A DNA stretch of 64,000 bases from Alphaproteobacteria bacterium (GTDB taxonomy: Bacteria > Pseudomonadota > Alphaproteobacteria > Caulobacterales > Parvularculaceae): positions 1 to 64,000 of the forward strand of contig JAUIMC010000016.1 in the NCBI GenBank assembly GCA_030433215.1. Direction: 5' to 3'. A program made the position numbers and the translations under genes. Below, piece by piece: positions 28,234-35,556 of this stretch. Position 1 is the stretch's first letter, and the number at the start of each line of letters is the position of its first letter. The notes under the pieces are model-generated. The model saw only the letters and a list, made by a program, of their open reading frames with translations, had not been told where the DNA came from and ran no database searches.

Positions 28234-29562
28234 TCAACGCCCCCGCTCGCGCGCAAGTGCGCCGGCGGCGGCGAAAAGCCCGTCGATCTCCCTTTCCGGC
28301 CGGGCCAGCGGCTTGCGGGCGAAATCCTCCACCGCCCCGGCGAAGTCCGGGTCGCCGGTGCGCTCGGCGACGAGGTCGTAGAACATCTCCTCCGAATAGC
28401 CCTCCGGCCCCGCCCGCTCGATAAAGGCGCGCCAGAAATCGGCCGTCGAGGCCCCCTCGGCCCGGGCCACCGCCGCCGCGATGACATGGCCGCAGGCATA
28501 GAGCGCGCGGTAATAGCCCCTGGCTATGGCGCCGTTGAGGGTCGTTCCCTTGCCGAGTTCCCGGGCGCATTCGCGCCGGGCCCGGTCTTCATCGGCTTCG
28601 AGTTCCGCCGCACCCCACTCCCCGAGGGCTGCCATGACTTCGGCGGCGATGGCGTCGGCGGCGCCTTCATGGATCCATTCCGGCGGCTTCGAGGCGCCGG
28701 GCCGCGCCGCCGCCTGCCACAGATGCACCGCCTCATGCACCGTCGCCTGAATGAAGACCTCCCGCGCCTGATCGTTGGGCTCTGTCCAGACGCCGCCTTC
28801 GAGCATGATCTGGAACTGCGCCGGCAGGGCGTCGCCCGCATAGCTCAATTGGGCTGGCTTGCCGGGCGCGGCGGCGAGGAAAAGATTCGGCTTGGTTTCC
28901 GGCGCCGCGCCGAACAGGGCTGAGAGCTTTTCGAAGCTTTCAGGCACAAGGCGGCTGAACTCCCCGACGATCCAGTCCGGCGTTTGCGGATCGATCACCG
29001 CCATGACGGCGTCCGTCTCGATAGGTTCCAGCGGCCCCAGATAGACAAAAGCCGGATGCGCCATGGGGCTTTGCCAGTTTTCGAGCGCCGGCGCGTTGTC
29101 TCCGAAGGCGACCGCGTGACCGCCCGGCGCCGGGGTCAGGTCGAAGATGACATCGGCGCGCGCATCATGTTGCGTCAGCGGCCAGAAATGGCCCGTATAG
29201 ACAAGGACGCCGCCTGCGCCATAGGGCGCGACAGGCTGATATTCCTTGGGCAGACGATCGGAGGCAGGGCGCGCCGTCAGAGCCAGCGTATCGAAGCGCC
29301 CGCCGTCGCGCCGCGCGATGATCTCGCGGTCTTCGTCCTTGCGGATTTCGAAATCCGGCGGCAGATCCCAATGCGCGGCGCGGTAATCGCCGGTGATGTC
29401 GTTAAAGGCGAGCTCGGTCTGCGGGCGGCGAAGCTCATAGACGATGGCGAGCGCGGCGTCCGGCCCTTGCGTAATGGCGATCCGCGCGTCGGGCGCGTCC
29501 TCTCTGGCGCAGGAGAGGAGCAGACCCGCAAGAAGGAACACAAGAATAGCTGAACGCAGCAT
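28234..29562 (-). CDS. Putative lipoprotein gluzincin (HExxH metallopeptidase)
   Basis: 442 aa. Signal MLRSAILVFLLAGLLLSC with lipobox LLSC. The C-terminal half has TVHEAVHLWQ (HExxH zinc motif, Glu catalytic) followed about 15 residues on by WIHEGAADAIAAE, whose Glu would be the third zinc ligand, the pattern of gluzincin/MA-clan peptidases. The N-terminal half (about 20-200) is a beta-rich region including FDLTPAPGGHAVAFGDN that resembles the substrate-side domain of M61-like peptidases, but similarity is weak. Predicted to be anchored at the envelope. Activity not proven. ATG 29562 chosen for the lipobox. No cotranscribed partner is obvious. Confidence 0.72.
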   Translation of the reverse strand: MLRSAILVFLLAGLLLSCAREDAPDARIAITQGPDAALAIVYELRRPQTELAFNDITGDYRAAHWDLPPDFEIRKDEDREIIARRDGGRFDTLALTARPASDRLPKEYQPVAPYGAGGVLVYTGHFWPLTQHDARADVIFDLTPAPGGHAVAFGDNAPALENWQSPMAHPAFVYLGPLEPIETDAVMAVIDPQTPDWIVGEFSRLVPESFEKLSALFGAAPETKPNLFLAAAPGKPAQLSYAGDALPAQFQIMLEGGVWTEPNDQAREVFIQATVHEAVHLWQAAARPGASKPPEWIHEGAADAIAAEVMAALGEWGAAELEADEDRARRECARELGKGTTLNGAIARGYYRALYACGHVIAAAVARAEGASTADFWRAFIERAGPEGYSEEMFYDLVAERTGDPDFAGAVEDFARKPLARPEREIDGLFAAAGALARERGR

Positions 29563-29576
29563 CGCCAACTCACTCT

Positions 29577-29654
29577 CCGCTCATTCCCGCGCAGGCGGGA
29601 ATCCAGGCCCTGCTTGCCGGCTGTCTGGATCCCCGCTTTCGCGGGGATGAGCGG
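29577..29654. repeat. Paired intergenic repeat (CCGCTCATTCCCGC family), copy 1
   Basis: Two inverted hairpin elements: 29577-29607 (stem TTCCCGC / GCGGGAA, ends ATCCAGG) and 29625-29654 (CTGGATCCCCGC / GCGGGGAT, ends GAGCGG). The outer arms CCGCTCAT and ATGAGCGG are complementary, so the whole unit can fold as one. It lies between the gluzincin lipoprotein and ruvX. Related pairs lie at 38246-38317, 42181-42396 and 62000-62078. Confidence 0.8.
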
Positions 29655-29714
29655 CGGTAAACAATAAACGCCGGTCCACCGACCGGACTTGACCGGACCT
29701 GTTACCATCGGAGG

Positions 29715-30188
29715 ATGAAAGAGTCATTCGCAGAGCAGGCGGCGGCGCTCGGCGCCTCGGGCGCGCTTTTCGGCCTTGATATCGGCGAAAAGACCATCGG
29801 CGTCGCGGTCTGCGATCCCGCCCGCATGGTCGCGACGCCGGTCGAGACCATCAGGCGCAAGAAATTCACCCCGGACGCGCAGCGCATCGCTCTTCTCGCC
29901 GGCGAGCGCGCCATTGCGGGGATCATTATCGGCCTGCCCCTCAATATGGACGGATCGGAGGGCCCGAGCGCCCAGCGCGCGCGCGCCTTCGCCCGCAACC
30001 TGCCGAAAGTGATCGACCTGCCCGTCGCCTTCTGGGACGAGCGGCTTTCCACCGCCGCCATGGAGCGCGAACTGATCGGCCTCGATACGAGCCGCGCCAA
30101 ACGCGCGGAGAAAATCGACGAGATGGCCGCGACCTATATCCTGCAAGGCGCCATCGACCGGCTGCGCGGCCTTGCCGCCGAGTCTTAA
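29715..30188 (+). CDS. ruvX: Putative Holliday junction resolvase RuvX/YqgF
   Basis: 157 aa RNase H-fold protein with roles in pre-16S rRNA 5' end processing and proposed Holliday junction resolution. Motifs: GLDIGEKTIGVAVCD (first acidic residue), AGIIIGLPLNMDGSEGP, FWDERLSTAAMERELI (Asp/Glu region) and KIDEMAATYILQGAID (last acidic residue). ATG 29715 follows GGAGG. Convergent with the small membrane gene at 30197. Confidence 0.94.
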   Translation: MKESFAEQAAALGASGALFGLDIGEKTIGVAVCDPARMVATPVETIRRKKFTPDAQRIALLAGERAIAGIIIGLPLNMDGSEGPSAQRARAFARNLPKVIDLPVAFWDERLSTAAMERELIGLDTSRAKRAEKIDEMAATYILQGAIDRLRGLAAES

Positions 30189-30196
30189 GTCTGGCT

Positions 30197-30508
30197 CTAG
30201 TTCTGGGGCATCGGGTTCTTGACGAGCTCGGGGATCAGCTCCCGCCCGAAATAATTCGAGAACCAGGCGACGGCGAGCGCCATGGCGATAATCAGCACCC
30301 ATTGCACGAAAACCGCGAAGCCGCCTTTCGGCTGCGGCGCGACATTCTGGTTTATGGGATCGATCAGCGACACCGCCGTCAGCAGCGCCAGCACCAGGGC
30401 GCCCGGCAGCACCCACCAGAGCGGGCCCTTGATCACGCCGGAATAGACTTCGAGCAGAACGACCGCAAACGCGGTCAAAACGGATAAAATCCTGACGCCG
30501 AACAACAT
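30197..30508 (-). CDS. Small membrane protein of unknown function
   Basis: 103 aa with three hydrophobic segments: ILSVLTAFAVVLLEVYSGVI, WWVLPGALVLALLTAVSLI and FVQWVLIIAMALAVAWFSNY. C-terminus GRELIPELVKNPMPQN. Family not recognised. ATG 30508 (MLFGVR). Convergent with ruvX and divergent from pyrB. Confidence 0.72.
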   Translation of the reverse strand: MLFGVRILSVLTAFAVVLLEVYSGVIKGPLWWVLPGALVLALLTAVSLIDPINQNVAPQPKGGFAVFVQWVLIIAMALAVAWFSNYFGRELIPELVKNPMPQN

Positions 30509-30643
30509 GGTCTCCCCTCCCTTGAGGTTTGGCGGCCCCCTTATCCTTAATAGACGACCCGAGGGGCCAAATCCACTATTCCGGCCGCCCGGCCGCTGAA
30601 GCCATTGCCGACTCGCCGAAGCGGGAGTAAAGGTCCGGCTTTA

Positions 30644-31603
30644 ATGACAAACGCAGAACGCCCCCAACCGCCGAAAGGCGGCTTTTCCGCGCGCCGCCTG
30701 ATCGCCATCGACGATCTGACGGACGCCGACATCCGCTATTTGCTGAAGCTCTCAGAGTTTTACGCCGGCTTCCTGCGCCGCGCGGCGCCGCCCCCACGGC
30801 GGCTGGCGGGCAAGACCCAGATCAATCTCTTCTTCGAGGATTCGACCCGCACCAATCTCTCCTTCGACCTCGCGGGCCGCAAGCTCGGCGCCGACGTCAT
30901 CAACGTGCCGGTCGCCGCGTCCTCCGTGCACAAGGGCGAGACCCCGGTGGACACCGCCCAGACCATGGCGGCCATGGGCGCCCATGTAATGATCGTGCGC
31001 GCCAAGGAAGAAGAGCTGCATTACGACCTCGCGAAGACGCTTTCCTGTCCCATCGTCAATGGCGGCGCCGGCAAGCGCGAGCACCCGACGCAGGCTTTGC
31101 TGGATGCGGCCGCCGTGCGCTCCGAATTCGGCACGCTCGAGGGGCTGACTATCGCCATCTGCGGCGACATCAAGCATTCCCGCGTCGCGGGCTCGGACGC
31201 GCGCCTCTTCCAGCGCCTCAACGCGCAGGTGCGCTTCGTCGGGCCAAAACACCTGATGCCGCCCGACGATCAGTTCACGGATATTCCCCGCTTCGATACT
31301 CTGAAAGAAGGTCTCGACGGGGCCGATGTCGCCATGGCGCTCCGCATGCAGTTCGAACGCATGGAGGGCGACGGGAAAAAGCTGGCGCAAGGCTTCTTCG
31401 AGGAGTTCGGCCTTACCCACGAAACCCTGAAGCTCGCCAAGCCCGGCGCGCGGGTCATGCATCCGGGGCCCATGAACCGGGGCGTCGAGATTTGCGGGCG
31501 TCTCGCCGACGACGAAGAGCTTTCCCTGATCCTCAGGCAGGTGTTTTACGGCGTCGCCATGCGCATGGCCTGCCTCGACGCGCTATTGACGCGCGGCGAA
31601 TAA
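30644..31603 (+). CDS. pyrB: Aspartate carbamoyltransferase, catalytic chain
   Basis: Second step of pyrimidine synthesis: carbamoyl phosphate + aspartate to carbamoyl aspartate. 319 aa, normal length. Motifs: FFEDSTRTNLSFDLAGRKLG (carbamoyl-phosphate loop), KREHPTQALLDAA, ICGDIKHSRVAGSD, and VMHPGPMNRGVEI (aspartate binding). ATG 30644 (MTNAERP); the frame to 30605 adds residues unlike the family. pyrC, which often follows pyrB before plsY in alphaproteobacteria, is not found; a serine hydrolase occupies the next position. Confidence 0.96.
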   Translation: MTNAERPQPPKGGFSARRLIAIDDLTDADIRYLLKLSEFYAGFLRRAAPPPRRLAGKTQINLFFEDSTRTNLSFDLAGRKLGADVINVPVAASSVHKGETPVDTAQTMAAMGAHVMIVRAKEEELHYDLAKTLSCPIVNGGAGKREHPTQALLDAAAVRSEFGTLEGLTIAICGDIKHSRVAGSDARLFQRLNAQVRFVGPKHLMPPDDQFTDIPRFDTLKEGLDGADVAMALRMQFERMEGDGKKLAQGFFEEFGLTHETLKLAKPGARVMHPGPMNRGVEICGRLADDEELSLILRQVFYGVAMRMACLDALLTRGE

Positions 31604-31748
31604 AGGCCCGCCTTTTAGCCGCCTGCGGGAATTGAGGCGGAATTAAGGCCTTGTAATCAAAGCCTTATTGTGTCGCCCGTCACAGGCGTAAAAGTCCTGC
31701 CCGGTCATCTTCTCCCCATCGAAAACCAACCCTTCGAGGGAGAGAGAG

Positions 31749-33287
31749 ATGAAAAAGACACGCTTCAAGACCGCGATATTGCTGGCCGGCGCCGCGCTGT
31801 GCGTTGCTGGCGCGGCTTCCGCGCAAACCCGCATGTCGGCGCAAAAGGAAGAACCCGCACGCGCCGCCATCGCCCGGCCCGTGCAGATGAAAGCCGTCAA
31901 ACAGGACCAGACGCTCGCCGCCGCGGTCCGCTCCGACGAAACCAAGGCCGCGCTCGCCGCCAATGTTCGCAATCTTTCGGTCAGCCCGGCGATGATCGAG
32001 GCCCACGAGATGAAGCCGGCCAATGTCGTCGGCGCCGTCTCCGACAACGGCCTCGACGACAAGGACGCCGCCGCGCCGACGCGCGCGCTAATCCAGAAAG
32101 CCGGCCGCTCGCTGCAAGGCGCCAGCGCCGCGGCCATCAAAGGCGAAATCCAGAAGATGCCGCAGACGAAAGCCGAGATCGGTTCGATCACGGCCAGGAC
32201 CGCCAGGGTCAATCCGGGCATCGCCGGGGCCGCGACGGAACTCGCCGCGCCGCCGACGCCCTATCTCGACGTCGCCGCTTTCGGCCAGGCGTTCCACGCC
32301 GCCATCAAGGACGATGTCGCAGGCTACGCGCTCCGCATCGGCAAGAACGGCCAGACCATCTACACCCTGCAATGGAACTGGGCGCAGACGCCGAACGACT
32401 CCTCGCTCGGCTGGAACCCGCAGCGCCGCATGCATATCGCCAGCGTCTCGAAGCTGATGACCGGCATCGCCATGACGCGGCTGCTGCATGAAAAGGGCAT
32501 TTCGCCCAACGCCAAGATCATCTCCTATCTGCCTAGCTACTGGCAGAAGGGATCGAACATCAACGACATCACCTTCAGCCAGCTTTTGAAACACACGTCC
32601 GGTTTTTCCACCGGCTCGTCGAGCTCGGATTATGAGTTCATGAAATCGCGTGTCGCGGCGGGCGTGCCGTCCACCGGGTCTTACGATTACGAGAACATGA
32701 ATTTCGGCCTGTGCCGCATCCTGATTGCGGTGATCAACGGCAATATCGACAAGAACGCGAATTTCGGGATGTTCAACGACCTCATCTGGGACGCGATCAC
32801 CGTCAACGCCTATGCGCAATATATGGAAGACAAGGTCTTCGCGCCGTCGGGCGTTTCCGGCCCGAGCCTGTCGAAACCGTCGAGCCCGGCGCGCGCCTAT
32901 CCGTTCCCGGTTGCGGGCGACGGCTGGAACTCCGGCAATCTCGCCTCCATGGCGGGCGGCGCCGGCTGGCACATGTCGATCAACGAAATCCTCGCGGTGA
33001 TGCACACCTTCCGCCGCACCAACAAGATCGTTCCGCCTTCGGTCGCCCAGGACGCGCTTGAGGACGGCTTCGGCATCGACCGCCGCCTCAAGACCAAGGC
33101 CGGCACGATCTACGAGAAGAACGGCTTGTGGCGCGACGGAAGCCAGCGCACGGAGCAAAGCGTTGCAACCTTCCTGCCCGAAGGCATGGATGTGGTGGTG
33201 TTCACCAACTCGCCCATCGGGTCCGAGGCCGCCTCCTTGCGCAATCTCGTCAAGGATCTCTACATCGCCAACATCATCGAGCCCTGA
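31749..33287 (+). CDS. Exported serine hydrolase, beta-lactamase/class C PBP-like
   Basis: 512 aa. Signal peptide MKKTRFKTAILLAGAALC... ASA. The first 165 residues are low-complexity and charged (KAALAANVRNLSVSPAMIEA, KGEIQKMPQTKAEIG). The hydrolase domain follows, with the nucleophile SVSK at 232-235, the YxN-type YEN at about 314-316, and later GGAGWHMSINEIL and FTNSPIGSEAAS. Class C beta-lactamase, esterase and D-aminopeptidase relatives share this fold; substrate unknown. GAGGGAGAGAG precedes ATG 31749. The terminator at 33309-33340 ends the transcript. It sits between pyrB and plsY. Confidence 0.85.
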   Translation: MKKTRFKTAILLAGAALCVAGAASAQTRMSAQKEEPARAAIARPVQMKAVKQDQTLAAAVRSDETKAALAANVRNLSVSPAMIEAHEMKPANVVGAVSDNGLDDKDAAAPTRALIQKAGRSLQGASAAAIKGEIQKMPQTKAEIGSITARTARVNPGIAGAATELAAPPTPYLDVAAFGQAFHAAIKDDVAGYALRIGKNGQTIYTLQWNWAQTPNDSSLGWNPQRRMHIASVSKLMTGIAMTRLLHEKGISPNAKIISYLPSYWQKGSNINDITFSQLLKHTSGFSTGSSSSDYEFMKSRVAAGVPSTGSYDYENMNFGLCRILIAVINGNIDKNANFGMFNDLIWDAITVNAYAQYMEDKVFAPSGVSGPSLSKPSSPARAYPFPVAGDGWNSGNLASMAGGAGWHMSINEILAVMHTFRRTNKIVPPSVAQDALEDGFGIDRRLKTKAGTIYEKNGLWRDGSQRTEQSVATFLPEGMDVVVFTNSPIGSEAASLRNLVKDLYIANIIEP

Positions 33288-33308
33288 TCGCTCGACGCAC
33301 CGTAAAAG

Positions 33309-33340
33309 GGCCGCGCCGGTTATCCGGCGCGGCTTTTTTT
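33309..33340 (+). terminator. Rho-independent terminator after the serine hydrolase
   Basis: GCCGCGCCGG-TTAT-CCGGCGCGGC followed by seven T, 22 bp after the stop codon at 33287. Strong stem and T-tract. Confidence 0.92.
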
Positions 33341-33427
33341 GCGCGCGGATTACGCCCCACCCCCGCCGAGGACTTCCCGCTTGATTTCACGGCCCACGCG
33401 CCGCACAACGTCGATCGGGAGGAAGAC

Positions 33428-34030
33428 ATGATCTCCATTCTGGCGCCCCTCATTCTTGGCTATCTCTTCGGCTCGATCCCGTTCGGCCTCGTCATTACGA
33501 AAGCCGCCGGACTCGGCGACATCCGTTCCATCGGCTCCGGCAATATCGGCGCGACGAACGTGTTGCGCACCGGCCGTAAGGATCTCGCACTCGCAACGCT
33601 TATTCTCGACGGCGGCAAGGGCGCGATCGCGGTGATCATCGCCTATGCGCTCGGCTGGCGCCCGGAAGTCGCCGGCGCGGCGGCGTTTCTGGGACACTGC
33701 TTTCCGGTCTGGCTCGGCTTCAAGGGCGGCAAGGGCGTCGCGACGTTTATGGGCACCGTCTTTGCGCTCCACTTTCCCGCCGGGCTTTTCGCCGGCGCGA
33801 CCTGGCTCGCGGTCGCTTATGTCGCGAAATATTCCTCGCTCTCCGCGCTGGTCGCCGCTTCGGCGACGCCCTTCGTCATGTTCGCCATGGGAAAACCGGC
33901 CTACGCCGTCGCCTCGCTGTTCATGACGCTTCTCATCTTCATCCGCCACAGAACGAATATCGCACGCCTTCTATCCGGCGAGGAGCCGAAGATCGGCGCG
34001 AAGAAGGAGGCGTCGGAGGCTGGTGCCTGA
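33428..34030 (+). CDS. plsY: Glycerol-3-phosphate acyltransferase PlsY
   Basis: 200 aa inner-membrane enzyme that transfers an acyl group from acyl-phosphate to glycerol-3-phosphate, the first step of phospholipid synthesis. Motifs: GSIPFGLVI (motif 1), GSGNIGATNVLR (motif 2) and FKGGKGVATFMG (motif 3). Several membrane segments follow. ATG 33428 (MISILAPL) after GGAAGAC. dprA starts 8 bp before its stop. Confidence 0.95.
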   Translation: MISILAPLILGYLFGSIPFGLVITKAAGLGDIRSIGSGNIGATNVLRTGRKDLALATLILDGGKGAIAVIIAYALGWRPEVAGAAAFLGHCFPVWLGFKGGKGVATFMGTVFALHFPAGLFAGATWLAVAYVAKYSSLSALVAASATPFVMFAMGKPAYAVASLFMTLLIFIRHRTNIARLLSGEEPKIGAKKEASEAGA

Positions 34031-35141
34031 GACCGAACGCCTCGACTGGCTGCAGCTCATCCGCACCCAGACTATCGGGCCGGTCACCTTCCACCGCCTC
34101 CTCGCAAAATACAAAACCGCCGCAGACGCGCTGAAGGCGCTGCCGGAATTGTCACGCAAATCGGGCCGCGCCGCGTCGTTGAAACCGGCGAACCGCAGCG
34201 CCTGCGAACGCGAACTGAAAGACGCAGAAAAACACGGCGCGCGCCTTATCGCCTCCTGCGATGCGGACTACCCAGCGGCGCTGAAGGCCGTTCCCGATCA
34301 TCCGCCGCTGATCTATGTGCGCGGTCATGCAAGCCTCTTCGAAAAACCTTCAGTCGCAATCATCGGCGCGCGCAACGCATCCGGCGTCGGGCGCAAGATG
34401 GCGCGCATGCTCGCGGGCGATCTCGGGAGCGCGGGCTATGTCGTGACCTCGGGGCTGGCGCGCGGCATCGACGGCGCGGCCCATGATGCGGCCCTCAAAA
34501 CCGGGACCATCGCCGTCGTGGCCGGCGGGGTCGATGTCATCTATCCCCCGGACCATGAAGAGCTCACGGCCCGCATTGCCCGGGAAGGCGCGGTCGTGTC
34601 CGAATGCGCCATGGGGGCGCAGCCGACGGCCCGGGACTTTCCGAAGCGCAACCGCCTCATCTCCGGGCTCTCCCGCGGCGTCGTCGTTGTCGAGGCGGCG
34701 GCGCGCTCGGGCACGCTCATCACCGCCAATTTCGCGCTGGAACAGGGCCGCGAGGTGTTCGCCGTGCCGGGCTCGCCGCTGGACCCGCGCTGTCAGGGCG
34801 CGAACCGGCTGATCCGCGACGGGGCGACGCTGGTGGAGACGGCGCAGGACATTATAGATGCGCTCGCCGCGCAGAACCGCGGCGCGCGCGCCGGGGGGCG
34901 CGATCTCTTCGACTGGGCGGGCGGCGATAGCGGCGGCATGGGCGAAGCCGATGCGGCGGCCCTCGCTTCCTTGCGCCGTCAGGTGCTGGAGATTTTAAGC
35001 TTCACCCCGCTCCATCGCGACGAGATCCTGCGCGAAGCGGATGCGCCGCCGGGGCTCGTCGCCGACGCGCTCCTCGATCTCGTCCTGTCCGGCGAAGCGC
35101 TGGAGCATGATGGCGGGAAATTTTCCCTCAATACGGATTAG
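34023..35141 (+). CDS. dprA: DNA-processing protein DprA
   Basis: 372 aa; binds incoming single-stranded DNA and loads RecA during natural transformation. Starts at GTG 34023, overlapping plsY by 8 bp. N-terminal SAM-like helices, then the Rossmann-fold core: AIIGARNASGVGRK, VTSGLARGIDGAAHDAAL, AVVAGGVDVIYPPDHEELT, RNRLISGLSRGVVVVEAA and GSLITANFALEQGREVFAVPG-like. The C-terminal winged-helix-like region is at about 310-372 (LSFTPLHRDEILREADAPPG). Confidence 0.95.
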   Translation: MPETERLDWLQLIRTQTIGPVTFHRLLAKYKTAADALKALPELSRKSGRAASLKPANRSACERELKDAEKHGARLIASCDADYPAALKAVPDHPPLIYVRGHASLFEKPSVAIIGARNASGVGRKMARMLAGDLGSAGYVVTSGLARGIDGAAHDAALKTGTIAVVAGGVDVIYPPDHEELTARIAREGAVVSECAMGAQPTARDFPKRNRLISGLSRGVVVVEAAARSGTLITANFALEQGREVFAVPGSPLDPRCQGANRLIRDGATLVETAQDIIDALAAQNRGARAGGRDLFDWAGGDSGGMGEADAAALASLRRQVLEILSFTPLHRDEILREADAPPGLVADALLDLVLSGEALEHDGGKFSLNTD

Positions 35142-35150
35142 AGCGCCGGG

Positions 35151-35360
35151 TCAGGCGACCTTGAGGGCCGAAAACCGCAGGGCCTCGATCCGCGCGGCGC
35201 GCAGCGTGTCGGCCAGGGTCTCGATGCCGTTCTGGTCCGCCAATTTTTCAAGCTCGCCCGCCAGATCGGCGATATAGGACGCCGTCGAGGCCGCCTCGCT
35301 CGCCGCCGCAGCACTGGCGGCCGCCAGGTAATTCGGGTTAACTCTTTGTTTTCTAGCCAT
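35151..35360 (-). CDS. Small conserved-looking protein of unknown function
   Basis: 69 aa. Starts MARKQRVNPNYLAAASAAAA, then SYIADLAGELEKLADQNGIE, ALADTLRAARIEALRFSALK-like. No signal peptide or membrane segment. Ala-rich and helical. It ends 9 bp after the dprA stop on the opposite strand and is divergent from topA. ATG 35360. Confidence 0.6.
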   Translation of the reverse strand: MARKQRVNPNYLAAASAAAASEAASTASYIADLAGELEKLADQNGIETLADTLRAARIEALRFSALKVA

Positions 35361-35556
35361 TTTATCACTCGCCCGGCCGCCCCTCGCGGCTCTATGTGCG
35401 CTTCCCTACACTGCACGCTACCCTGGCGGGGCCTTACAAATCGTTTACCACGTTGGGGCGAGGGTGTTCCCCTTATAGTTGACAGGAGCCATGAGCCCGC
35501 CCCATAGGGCGCGCCCACATTGGTTTGCCAATCTTCGCCCGGAGACGCCGCCCCTT

